Shown here: positions 1 through 6,544 of the stretch, piece by piece
Layout: each line of letters begins with the position of its first letter
How positions within the stretch are numbered: position 1 is the first letter of the stretch
Assembly (NCBI GenBank): GCA_003343685.1
Contig: QAKS01000026.1
Coordinates: 1-6,698 of the forward strand
Direction of reading: 5' to 3'
Length of the DNA stretch: 6,698 nucleotides
Source of the DNA: Clostridiales bacterium
GTDB taxonomy: Bacteria > Bacillota > Clostridia > Christensenellales > Christensenellaceae
Translations under genes and position numbers: made by a program
Notes under the pieces: generated by a model
The model's database searches: none
What the model saw: only the letters and a program-made list of their open reading frames with translations
What the model was told of the DNA's origin: nothing

Positions 1-1
1 A

Positions 2-127
2 TACAGACAATCAGAAGATGCAGAGTTGATCAATCATATCGAAATTGCCTTTTCTGATAGACCCCTATTATTTTTTCGTAATACTTCCGTCAATGCGGTC
101 GGCTCTGCCGTCCGCTGTGATGTGTGA
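2..127 (+). CDS. Possible 3' end of an unidentified CDS (partial)
   Basis: An open frame enters from the left edge and ends at TGA 125-127, giving 41 residues. The first half (YRQSEDAELINHIEIAF) reads like a normal amphipathic protein tail. The second half overlaps a GC-rich hairpin (95-115) and reads less like protein. I do not recognise a family. The frame is too short to rule out chance, and it may itself be a broken gene, since everything else in the first kilobase is fragmentary. Confidence 0.22.
   Translation, partial: YRQSEDAELINHIEIAFSDRPLLFFRNTSVNAVGSAVRCDV
95..115. repeat. Imperfect hairpin, 9-bp arms
   Basis: GCGGTCGGC and GCCGTCCGC flank the loop TCT, with a single T:T mismatch in the arms. 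No T-tract follows on the + strand. It is the first of three consecutive hairpins in the non-coding left end. Confidence 0.5.
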
Positions 128-147
128 GGGGAGGATAGACCCCTCAC
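124..147. repeat. Perfect hairpin, 8-bp arms
   Basis: GTGAGGGG and CCCCTCAC are perfectly complementary around an 8-base loop. The sequence after it on + (TTTAACC) is only weakly T-rich, so it is at best a weak terminator. One arm overlaps the second copy of an 11-bp direct repeat, GATAGACCCCT, found at 56-66 and 134-144. Confidence 0.55.
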
Positions 148-161
148 TTTAACCTGCTTTC

Positions 162-194
162 CATCATAACCGTCAAATTTGGGCGGTTATGATG
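162..194. repeat. Perfect 11-bp hairpin at the end of the HTH gene
   Basis: CATCATAACCG (162-172) pairs perfectly with CGGTTATGATG (184-194) around an 11-base loop. The right arm covers the stop codon of the - strand HTH gene (187-189). Neither side has a clear U-tract, so it may protect the mRNA 3' end or be a weak terminator, but the sequence does not show a classical terminator. Confidence 0.6.
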
Positions 195-612
195 CGGATC
201 GCGTTCGTTGCAAATCCGCCCGTTCCAACTGCCGCTCGTAAAAATACTCTTTTGCTTCTTCAATCGGGCGGATCGTATAGAGCAAACTTCCGTTTCGCTT
301 CTCGCCACCCTTGGCACGGATCGTTGTCGGCTCGGTCGTGATCAGATGCTTTTGTTCCAGCGCCGTTACATATTTTTTGACGGTGTTCCGACTGAGCCTC
401 ACCGCTCGGCCAATGGTTCGATAGCTCGGGTGACACTGAAAAGTTTTCCTGTCCTCGCAGTACATCAGATAAGCGTACACCGCGATCTCGGAAGAGGTTG
501 CTAAGCTATAATTAAATTGCAAAAGCCAAGCCGCAATCTGAGTCGGAAAGGAAAAATATGAAAATTCTGATTGCTGAAGACGACGCCTCTCTTCGTCGGG
601 CGCTTGTTTCAA
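187..612 (-). CDS. Winged-helix/HTH DNA-binding protein of mobile-element type, probably disrupted at its 5' end
   Basis: The frame gives 141 residues from a TTG codon. The convincing part runs from about residue 18 (SYFSFPTQIAAWLLQF) to 130. It contains a helix-turn-helix at about 61-90 (HPSYRTIGRAVRLSRNTVKK, then YVTALEQKHLITT) and a beta-wing at about 95-114 (KGGEKRNGSLLYTI). I recognise this layout from small HTH proteins carried by clostridial conjugative elements; that assignment is from memory. They probably act as local transcription or replication regulators. The first 17 residues are simply the antisense of the response-regulator start at 558, so the native N-terminus seems to have been replaced and the TTG start has no good ribosome site. 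The C-terminus stops soon after the wing helix (RADLQRTRSAS), possibly shortened too. The boundary and any activity are uncertain. Confidence 0.65.
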   Translation of the reverse strand: MKQAPDEERRRLQQSEFSYFSFPTQIAAWLLQFNYSLATSSEIAVYAYLMYCEDRKTFQCHPSYRTIGRAVRLSRNTVKKYVTALEQKHLITTEPTTIRAKGGEKRNGSLLYTIRPIEEAKEYFYERQLERADLQRTRSAS

Positions 613-1112
613 TCTTACAAAAGAACAACTATACCGTGGAATCTGTAGATAACGGCGGGGATGCTCTGAGCTATCTATGCAGTGATCTCTACGATGCGGC
701 GATACTTGATATTATGATGCCTGTAATGGACGGCGTTTCGGTACTTATCCGTGCGCGTAAGGAACATAATACAACACCGATACTGCTATTGACAGCAAAA
801 TCGGAAATTGACGATAAAATCACCAGTCTTGATGCAGGCGCAAACGATTATCTTACAAAACCGTTTGATATGAGGGAGTTGTTAGCAAGACTTCGTGTGC
901 TGACAAGAAAGAGCGGAATTCAACAGAATAATGTTATTTCGTTTGGAAACACCTCTCTCAATACGCAGTCTTTTGAATTGTCTGCGCCCGACGGCAGTTA
1001 TAAATTAGCAAACATAGAATACCAGACGATGCTTCTTTTTAGTACAGAGGGAAATCCCTCCACTCTCTCCGGTTCTGTGCTTTCCGTTAGAAAACAGAAA
1101 AACAGTGTCTGA
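558..1112 (+). pseudogene. OmpR/PhoB-family response regulator, truncated in the DNA-binding domain
   Basis: The receiver domain (about residues 1-118) is complete. It has the acidic pair D8/D9 (MKILIAEDDA), the phospho-acceptor D51 in AILDIMMPVMDG, the switch T79 (LLLTA) and K101 (YLTKPFD). A sensor histidine kinase would phosphorylate D51. A linker and the beta-strands that open an OmpR-type winged helix follow (FGNTSLNTQSFEL, LANIEYQ). From about residue 160 the sequence becomes STEGNPSTLSGS and ends at 184 residues, against roughly 225 for the family, so the recognition helix and wing are missing. No histidine kinase gene is nearby. An SD-like GGAAAGGA precedes the ATG, but those bases also encode part of the opposing HTH gene. 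The stop codon lies in the terminator hairpin that serves the - strand. I read it as a remnant; a receiver-only protein with a new tail is less likely. Confidence 0.8.
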
Positions 1113-1134
1113 AAGTTAAACTCTCAGACACTGT
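1091..1134 (-). terminator. Factor-independent terminator of the TetR/surface-protein operon
   Basis: Perfect 11-bp arms ACAGTGTCTGA (1102-1112) and TCAGACACTGT (1124-1134) enclose an 11-base loop that can pair further (AGTT/AACT). Read on the - strand, the stem is followed directly by TTTTCTGTTTT (complement of 1091-1101), a good U-tract. It begins 38 bases after the stop of the surface-protein gene at 1173, which fits it as the operon's end. On the + strand the hairpin overlaps the last codons of the broken response regulator. Confidence 0.85.
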
Positions 1135-1172
1135 GTAATCCGATAAACTCTAATTGCTCTTGTTATGGTTTA

Positions 1173-4100
1173 TTATTTTGTCAGGAATTTTTTCTTGAGC
1201 AGCAAAACCAGCAGCGCTGCATTTCCGAGTAAGGAAACGCTTCCGATGCACAGCCCGACGATTGTAATTGTCCTGATGATATCCGCCGCTTCCTGCTGGG
1301 TGCTGTCGACATTATTCAGCGTCTGAATAGCGGTGTTGCTGATCTCGTCCTGATCCGCAATCTGCGCCTTCAAAGCATCCAGCTCGGCACGCAGAGCATC
1401 GATATCCGCCTTATGCTTGGCGTTCAGTTCGTCCAGCCGCTGGGACAGGCCGTCAATATCTCTCTTGAGCATCTCGTCTGCCAGCTTATAGGCGGCATCC
1501 AAAGCGGAGTTCAGCGTGTCGATTTTGCTGTTGAGCTGCTCCACATCTTCCGCCAAGGCGGTTTCCAGTTCTTCCTTGGCCGCATCCAAATCGGCCTTCA
1601 CCTGTTCGATGGTTGCCAGCAGCGCCGCGTCTGCTTCAATCATCGTCTGCTCCAGGGCGGCAAGCTCTTCGGACAGGGAGTCGATATCCGCTTTCAAGAG
1701 GGCATCCGCGCTGGTATAGGCCTCCGTCAGGTCGGCGATGGCTTGCTCCAGTGATTCATCGGTGGCTTGACGCAGGTTTTCGATGGCGGCGGACAGATCT
1801 GCATTGACCTTGTCAATGGCTTTCTGCAGTTTATCGTCCGATTCGCTCATCGCCGTCTTCAATTCGTCAAGCTTTCCGGACAGGGAGGCAATATCGGCCT
1901 TCAGGAGAGCATCCGCGTTGGTGTAGGCAGTCGTCAAATTGCCGACGGCTTCCGCCAGATTCTCGGCAGTCGCCTTGCTCAGGTCATCGATTGCCTTGGT
2001 CAGATCCGAATTGACCTTGTCAATGGCTGCCTGCAGCGCGGCGTCCGCTTCTGCCATAGCGTCACTCAGCGCTTCCTTCGCAGCTTCCAGATCATCATCC
2101 ACCTGAGATTTCAGCGCCGCGTCGGCTGCCTGATAAGCTTTGATAAGATCATCAATCGCAGCGGCGAGGTCTGCGTCCTTTTCCTCAAGGGCTGCCTTAA
2201 GAGCGGCGATACTATCCTTCAGCTCCTGTATCAGAGCGCTGACCTCCTTGTCGCTCATGGCAAACAGGCAATATACCTCGTTGGAGGGCATACCTCTCGT
2301 ACCTCCAATACCTCCCATCATCTTGTCTTCGCGATAAGGGATGACCGTAAACGTAGCGCCCGGCGCGTCATACCCGCTGACATCAATGGTAATCGTGCGG
2401 TTTGGATTGGAAGAAGAATAGGAACAAGCCCCAACATATCTATCATGCAGGTCGTCATACGCATAGAAATGTGTAGTTTCCATCCGTCCCGGATCCGCAG
2501 TCGGAGCCGTAAAGGTTAGGATGACCTTACCGTCTGAGTACTCTGCCTTCAGGTCGTCAACTGCCTTGGGCAGGTCCTTCTGATCCTTGACGGCATAACC
2601 CACAAAGGGAACTCCCTTAAACAGGTCATCGGTCTTCCAGCCGATCAGCTTCCAGTTAAAGCCGTAGTCGGTCAGATCAGGACTGAGGTTCTGAACCGTA
2701 CCCGATGTTTCGGTGCTGGTCATGGACGCTGTGGAGATAGAGGAGCCTTTCAGGCGTTCATATTCCGCGGTAATGCCCGCATAGGCGCTGACGTTGAGTA
2801 TATCGCTTCCTCCGCCTACCATAAGCGACATGTTGGAATAGCAGCCCTCGGCAACGGTTTTGGTCTTTTCCTCCTCCAGCGTAACGGAATAGGTCTGCGT
2901 CTGGGTGCCGCCCGCGTGGGAGAGCTTCATCCAGGTATCGGTGTCGCCCACTTCCGCTTTGCTCAGATCCCAACCGGGGATACCGTTATTGTATGTATAG
3001 CCGGCGGCGCTTCTTGCGTAAGCGAAGGGGTTGCCCTCGTTGTTCAGGTAGTATTTTTCTTTCAGCGCGTCGGTGATCAATTCCATTGTGTGCGATTTAT
3101 CAACGTCGCTGTTATCGCTCGCCGCAACCGCCTTGTTGTACGCAGTTGCAAGGTCGTTGTACTGCTCCATGGAAACCGACGTGAGCACGGGGTACTGCGG
3201 AGCGGAGACGATCATTTCGTTCTTGAGAAATTCGTATTTTCCGGTAGTTGAGTTATAAACCTGCACATCGTAGAAGTAGTAGTACATCAGTGTCTGCCGC
3301 AGAATCACCTGGTTCCGGTCGTTGGCTTCAAATGTAGCTGTGTAGGTTTTATCGATGCTGCTTGTAAACTCCTGATTCAGTTCGTAAGCCAATCCTAATT
3401 CCATGCTCGACTTTATGGGCCCGGCTTCCACCTCCGTCGCAAAGCCTACGTTGTAGGACACCTCCTCCGACGTACCGGATGTGACGCGGTAACCCTCCGA
3501 ATAGCTGTACTGGGTGGAGCTGTTGCCGGCTTCCAGCTCGGAGAAATAGGGAGCTGCCTGCAAAAACGCTACCGGCGTGGGATCCGTGTAGGAGTATGCC
3601 TTGCCGTTGTATTTGCCCACCACGCTGTCGGTGCCGTAATCCACCGCAATCAGCAGCACGCTCGGGCTTCCTAAATTACCCGATACGAAAGCAAAACCCG
3701 CATTGTCGTTTCCGGTCAGCTTTTTCATAGGACGGTTTAATTCGCCGAAGATGCTGAACCAGACCGTCTCTGTCTTCATATCGTCTGCGCTCGTGCGCCC
3801 CTTATCATAATAGACGCATTGCTTGAAATGGTAAGAACCTTCCTTGTTCGCATCGGTGTGGGTTTTGTAGCCTACAACGAAGAGAATGGCTTCCTTTCCT
3901 GTTGTGCTGCCAAAAACGTTTCCTACCGATGCGCTGTAAATAAATGCTTCATCAACATCTTTACCGTCAATATTAAAGTCATCATTCATAACATCAGTGA
4001 AAAGATTAGTGAAATCACCACTTTGATATTTTTCAATTGTATTTGAGGCGATACTCTGAAGATTTCCGGCGTCGTCCAGGCAATAGAACCAGCCGCTCAA

Positions 4101-4950
4101 GAATACATATTCCTGGGTGTGCATGCCTTCCAACGCCACACATTCCACAGAAAGCTGCTGGTAAAGGTACTCTTTCTCACGAAGACTGTCATCCTTTGCA
4201 ATGGGGCTGGTTTTCGCCCTTTCCAGTTCCCTGATATTTCCAACTCTCTGCAATTTACCCGCACCGTCGGTTCTATAGTACGTGTAGGCAACGGGGTTAG
4301 CACTTTGGCTGTCATCAACACTCACGGGTTTGGAGGATGTGCTTTTGTTAAAATATCCGGCGGCAATGATCTCATTTTTACCGTCGCCGTCAATATCACC
4401 TACGGCAACGCCGGGACAGGCCAGGGTGTTCGTGGTGTCATTGCTCTGTTTTGTGCCGACAGACACCTGATCAACGGAAAGATTATTGACTCCGCCGGTG
4501 TTCCGCTTGCCGTAGCCGACGGAAAGTTGGGGTATGCAGGTTGCGTTGCCCACCGCGCTAACATAGTTACTGGTAATATCTCCCGTGTAGGAGAGCACGG
4601 CCAGGTCGTCAATACCGTCGCCGTTCACGTCACCGCTGGCAAGAGCCATACAAAGCTGATTTTGTACCTGCCAGGATCCTGATAATTTTGAACTTCTGTA
4701 TGCAGAATGTAAGTATGATACACTGTTTGCACCGCCATAAATGCGACTGCTGGAGAACTTGGAACTTGCGTAAGAAACCTCATACAGGCCTAAGCTGTCG
4801 TAAATGATAAGGCTGTCACTGCCGTTGCCGTTATAGTCACCCGCGGTGATCTGAATGAAGTTGCTGGAGTCTACAAGAGTGAGGTTTGTTATCAAATTAC
4901 CAAACCGCTCGGCGCTGGCAGATGAAAATTTCATATGCTCTACCGTTTTT
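1173..4950 (-). CDS. Large membrane-anchored surface protein, main part (beta-propeller, beta-rich region, FN3-like, coiled-coil stalk); continues the frame that starts at 5496
   Basis: This is about 1257 codons of one gene whose first 183 codons lie in another frame (see 4897-5496). Removing one A from the A6 tract at 4946-4951 joins them into about 1440 residues; the numbers here use that joined protein. FG-GAP/VCBS-like blades with Asp-rich calcium-type loops lie at about 216 (DYNGNGSDSLIIYD), 289 (DVNGDGIDDLAVL), 367 (DIDGDGKNEIIAAGY), 505 (DFNIDGKDVDEAFIY) and 605 (SGNLGSPSVLLIAVD), and suggest an integrin-alpha-like propeller. Residues 660-970 are beta-rich and unassigned, with two Ser/Thr-rich stretches and a Trp-rich end (FNWKLIGWKTDDLFKGVPF). 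About 976-1078 resembles fibronectin type III. Residues 1081-1403 are nearly continuous heptad coiled coil with 69-76-residue repeats. A membrane helix at about 1410-1433 is followed by the tail KKKFLTK; there is no LPXTG. I infer a head on a stalk displayed outside the cell, perhaps for adhesion, carbohydrate binding or attack. Substrate or partner is unknown. Confidence 0.85.
1197..1268 (-). other. C-terminal transmembrane anchor of the surface protein
   Basis: About 24 mostly hydrophobic residues (IVGLCIGSVSLLGNAALLVLLL) sit just before KKKFLTK and the stop. With an N-terminal signal peptide this predicts an outside head and a short positive cytoplasmic tail. No sortase motif precedes it, so the protein should stay in the membrane rather than be linked to the wall. 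Confidence 0.8.
1350..2138 (-). repeat. Tandem 69-76-residue coiled-coil repeats in the stalk
   Basis: Four units begin at about 2138, 1928, 1721 and 1493 (reading down the - strand) with related openings: AYQAADAALKSQV, AYTNADALLKADI, AYTSADALLKADI and AAYKLADEMLKRDI. The first three share an inner block (LQAAIDKVNSDL, LQKAIDKVNADL, LLATIEQVKADL). Unit lengths are 70, 69 and 76 residues; the last is partial. The second and third are also close at DNA level (1681-1740 against 1884-1945). This indicates growth by internal duplication and a possible route to stalk-length change by recombination. Confidence 0.8.
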
Positions 4951-5496
4951 TGTTTCGGCATTGATGACATACAGGTGAAAAGAGGCGAGCCTGGCATTAT
5001 TGCTATTGGTGCCATCGTCGCTGAATCCAATAATTGCCACGTGATCCCTGCGTCCGGAGCCGGTGGGGTCAAACGCCACGCCCTGGGCAAAGCGCAGTCC
5101 GCCAGGGATCGATCCTTCAAGATCACTCATCATGTCATACGTGCTGGATCCCGTCACCGCATAGCGGTTTTCGGTCAGATTATCGTGAAAAGTCGAAGCT
5201 TTCGTTGTTCCACCATTGGCTACGTATTCAAATACTTCCGCCTTTTCAAGAATGGTGAACGCTTCTCCCTTTTGGGTGCCGTAAGGCGTCAGGGTGTCGT
5301 CGGAGAAGGAATCCGGCGCCGCCTGCTCCATCATGCCTTTGAAAATAGCTTCACCGCTGATATTGGAATTGTAGCCATTGCCTGTATCGGCATTCGGATA
5401 CCAGGGCTGGATCCCCCCATCCGCCAATGTCTGTAGTGGAATCAGACTCAGCAGCATCAGTACGCTAAGGGCCAGTGCAATCATTCGTTTTTTCAT
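4897..5496 (-). CDS. Signal peptide and N-terminal part of the large surface protein (frame ends early by frameshift)
   Basis: The start ATG (5494-5496) has a strong ribosome site, AAAGGAGG (complement of 5507-5514), 10 bases upstream. Residues 1-25 form a Sec signal peptide: basic MKKRM, a hydrophobic core ALALSVLMLLSLIPL, and a likely cut after LQTLA. Residues 138-158 (GVAFDPTGSGRRDHVAIIGF) look like the first FG-GAP-type blade, so this frame is genuinely coding to at least LYVINAETK (183). Beyond the A6 tract it reads KNGRAYEIFICQRRAVW and stops, while protein-like sequence resumes in the +1-shifted frame with TVEHMKFSSASAERF. The 199-residue product alone would be a secreted fragment with no anchor. 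The ATG overlaps the stop of the upstream TetR gene (ATGA), so translation is probably coupled. Confidence 0.85.
   Translation of the reverse strand: MKKRMIALALSVLMLLSLIPLQTLADGGIQPWYPNADTGNGYNSNISGEAIFKGMMEQAAPDSFSDDTLTPYGTQKGEAFTILEKAEVFEYVANGGTTKASTFHDNLTENRYAVTGSSTYDMMSDLEGSIPGGLRFAQGVAFDPTGSGRRDHVAIIGFSDDGTNSNNARLASFHLYVINAETKNGRAYEIFICQRRAVW
4946..4951 (-). other. A6 homopolymer at the frameshift in the surface-protein gene
   Basis: On the coding strand the codons read GAA ACA AAA AAC GGT. Loss of one A gives GAA ACA AAA ACG GTA and restores a single frame of about 1440 codons. The tract also makes the heptamer A AAA AAC, but a -1 slip there meets TAG two codons later, so classical -1 frameshifting would not rescue the protein; a +1 shift, loss of one A, or gain of two would. 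A point indel or a consensus error is the simplest reading. Confidence 0.85.
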
Positions 5497-6095
5497 AATG
5501 GGTTTTCCTCCTTTAATAAGCGGTCCTTTTGGGACAAATACAGTGCGATACCTTTCTTCAGAACACTGAGCTGCGCTTGCAGATAGAACTCATCCTCAAA
5601 CAGTGCGTAGTGTACACACGCTCTTATCAAAATGAAAATGAGCGGCGTGATTTTTTCGTAAGGAATACCAATCTTTGGCTCCAAGCTCTTTGCGTATTCG
5701 GTATAACGCTTATCTACGCCCGCAAAGAATTTCTGACCATATTCTCTGTATTTCGGGTGGGTGTAGATTTGATACATAAGTCTGTATTTCTTGCCGTGTT
5801 TTTCTGCCGTCCAATAGGGTATCTCGTCCATAAACCGCCACAAATCCTCTATATCCGTGGGGGCTTTCGCCATAAAATCGTCCTCAACCTTGCTCATACA
5901 GTATTCGGTGGACTGAATGATAAGGTCATCTAAATCCTTGAAATAGGTATACAGCATATTAGAGGTACATCCGCAATGCTTTCCTAATGCTCGGATACCT
6001 GTTCCGTGAAGTCCGTATTCCGCAAAACAGTCATAACATTTCTCCATAAGTTCTTCTTTTTTAGCGTGCCATTGTTCCTTTGTATAGTTAGGCAA
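5493..6095 (-). CDS. TetR/AcrR-family transcriptional regulator
   Basis: The product is 200 residues, typical for TetR proteins. Residues 12-60 form the N-terminal DNA-binding domain: helix 1 (KKEELMEKCYDCFAEYG), then the HTH at about 31-52 (GTGIRALGKHCGCTSNMLYTYF), including the family's usual tyrosine/phenylalanine end, followed by KDLDDLI. Residues 70-200 are helical and divergent, as expected for the ligand-binding and dimer domain; the ligand cannot be read from sequence. The start is TTG at 6093-6095, chosen because GGAGG (complement of 6103-6107) lies 7 bases upstream. The nearby ATG at 6098-6100 is in another frame and too close to that site. The stop overlaps the start of the surface-protein gene as ATGA, so both share one transcript. 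It probably represses its own promoter and thereby the surface protein. Confidence 0.93.
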   Translation of the reverse strand: MPNYTKEQWHAKKEELMEKCYDCFAEYGLHGTGIRALGKHCGCTSNMLYTYFKDLDDLIIQSTEYCMSKVEDDFMAKAPTDIEDLWRFMDEIPYWTAEKHGKKYRLMYQIYTHPKYREYGQKFFAGVDKRYTEYAKSLEPKIGIPYEKITPLIFILIRACVHYALFEDEFYLQAQLSVLKKGIALYLSQKDRLLKEENPL

Positions 6096-6131
6096 TTCAT
6101 CGCCTCCATTTCTAACGTTTGATACGAATAA

Positions 6132-6160
6132 ATCATAACATACATTTGATAAAATTGCAA
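6132..6160 (-). promoter_or_regulatory. Sigma-70/SigA-type promoter of the tetR/surface-protein operon
   Basis: On the - strand, -35 TTGCAA (complement of 6155-6160) and -10 TATGAT (complement of 6132-6137) are separated by exactly 17 bases. They lie about 35-65 bases upstream of the TTG start and are the best promoter match in the upstream region. The -35 box falls inside one copy of the tandem repeat at 6151-6178, which is where a repressor would block polymerase. Confidence 0.72.
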
Positions 6161-6178
6161 TATGAAAATTGCAATATG
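6151..6178. repeat. Tandem 14-bp direct repeat over the operon -35, candidate TetR operator
   Basis: AAAATTGCAATATG occurs twice back to back (6151-6164 and 6165-6178). Each copy contains the 8-bp palindrome ATTGCAAT, so two identical dyad sites lie 14 bp apart, and the gene-proximal one overlaps the -35. Overlap with the promoter of a TetR gene makes an autoregulatory operator plausible; binding itself is inferred. Confidence 0.6.
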
Positions 6179-6206
6179 TTTACACAATATGCTTAAAATG
6201 AATGAC

Positions 6207-6239
6207 TCCGCGGATATTGCGTAATGCGACATCCGCGGA
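6207..6239. repeat. Perfect 9-bp inverted repeat, GC-rich
   Basis: TCCGCGGAT (6207-6215) and ATCCGCGGA (6231-6239) flank a 15-base spacer. Each arm holds the self-complementary TCCGCGGA. Neither side has a strong T-tract, so it is a poor terminator. It sits between the operon promoter and the tRNA-derived site; it could be a protein-binding site or stop antisense transcription. Confidence 0.55.
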
Positions 6240-6354
6240 ATTGTATTATTCCATAGCATCAATAAAGCATCAAAAGCACTTGGTCTTATTTAAAATCCGC
6301 AACAAAAGGCTTGAAAAGGCAGTTTTCAGGTAGCATATCGCCGTTAAACAGCCA

Positions 6355-6399
6355 CTCCAAAACCGCGTGCCGAGGGTTCAAGTCCTTCTGCCCCTGCCA
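6355..6399 (+). tRNA. 3' half of tRNA-Trp (anticodon loop to CCA), likely integrase attachment core
   Basis: The bases match the tRNA pattern from the anticodon loop CTCCAAA (anticodon CCA, 6357-6359). The T-arm is GAGGG (6372-6376), loop TTCAAGT, CCTTC (6384-6388), followed by acceptor strand TGCCCCT (6389-6395), discriminator G and encoded CCA (6397-6399). AGGGGCA, needed to pair with the acceptor, is absent upstream, and the bases before the loop (AGCCA) cannot pair with ACCGC, so the 5' half is missing. Homology starting exactly at the anticodon loop is typical of tRNA-targeting tyrosine integrases. It is not a functional tRNA as it stands. Confidence 0.85.
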
Positions 6400-6405
6400 A
6401 AAAAA

Positions 6406-6452
6406 GTGCGTTAAACCTTGATTTTACTAGGGTTTGGCGCATTTTTTCTTTT
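6406..6452 (+). terminator. Factor-independent terminator after the tRNA-Trp fragment
   Basis: GTGCGTTAAACC (6406-6417) pairs with GGTTTGGCGCAT (6431-6442) over 12 positions, allowing G-T pairs, around a 13-base loop. A run of T follows (ATTTTTTCTTTTT). On + it would end tRNA transcription and shield the integrase gene. A run of A before the stem makes it usable on the - strand too. Confidence 0.8.
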
Positions 6453-6524
6453 TGCCAAACGTGTTTCCTATCATCTGAAAATCCCGTTTTCCGGCTCAAA
6501 AATGGCCTTATTCGACCCCAAAGG

Positions 6525-6544
6525 TTGCAGTAAAGATTGCAGTA
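6525..6544. repeat. Direct repeats between att core and integrase, candidate arm-type sites
   Basis: TTGCAGTA occurs at 6525-6532 and 6537-6544, 12 bp apart. A second pair, AAAATGGCC, lies around 6499-6507 and 6546-6554. Short direct repeats between the core and int are where the N-terminal arm-binding domain of such integrases docks; the assignment here is inference from position. Confidence 0.4.

Noticed and set aside
507..512. TATAAT on the + strand before the response regulator
   Set aside because: No -35 box stands 16-18 bases upstream, and the bases encode part of the HTH protein on the other strand, so it is likely chance.
1413..2519. Several + strand open frames opposite the coiled-coil part
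   Set aside because: They are antisense shadows of the Ala/Leu/Asp-rich coiled-coil codons; they have no ribosome sites or recognisable domains, while the - strand frame is clearly protein-like.
4945..4951. A AAA AAC heptamer as a programmed -1 frameshift site
   Set aside because: A -1 slip leads to TAG after one more codon (CGG TAG); the downstream coding frame needs a +1 change instead.
4950..5126. N-terminal extension of the main surface-protein frame starting at 5126
   Set aside because: These residues (opening MILKDRSLADCALPRAW) are the shifted reading of the true N-terminal part, which carries the first FG-GAP-type blade in the other frame. There is no ribosome site or signal peptide at 5126.
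5984..6262. 92-codon - strand open frame across the TetR start
   Set aside because: It overlaps the TetR HTH-coding region and the operon promoter in another frame. Its internal ATG at 6098 is only 2 bases from GGAGG, whereas the TTG at 6095 is correctly spaced and opens a real TetR.
6282..6402. - strand frame ending in EWLFNGDMLPENCLFKPFVADFK at TAA, with QKDLNPRHAVLE upstream
   Set aside because: The upstream half is the antisense of the tRNA-Trp 3' half, a well-known source of false proteins. The remaining 23 codons have no start signal; a short genuine tail cannot be excluded but is not supported.
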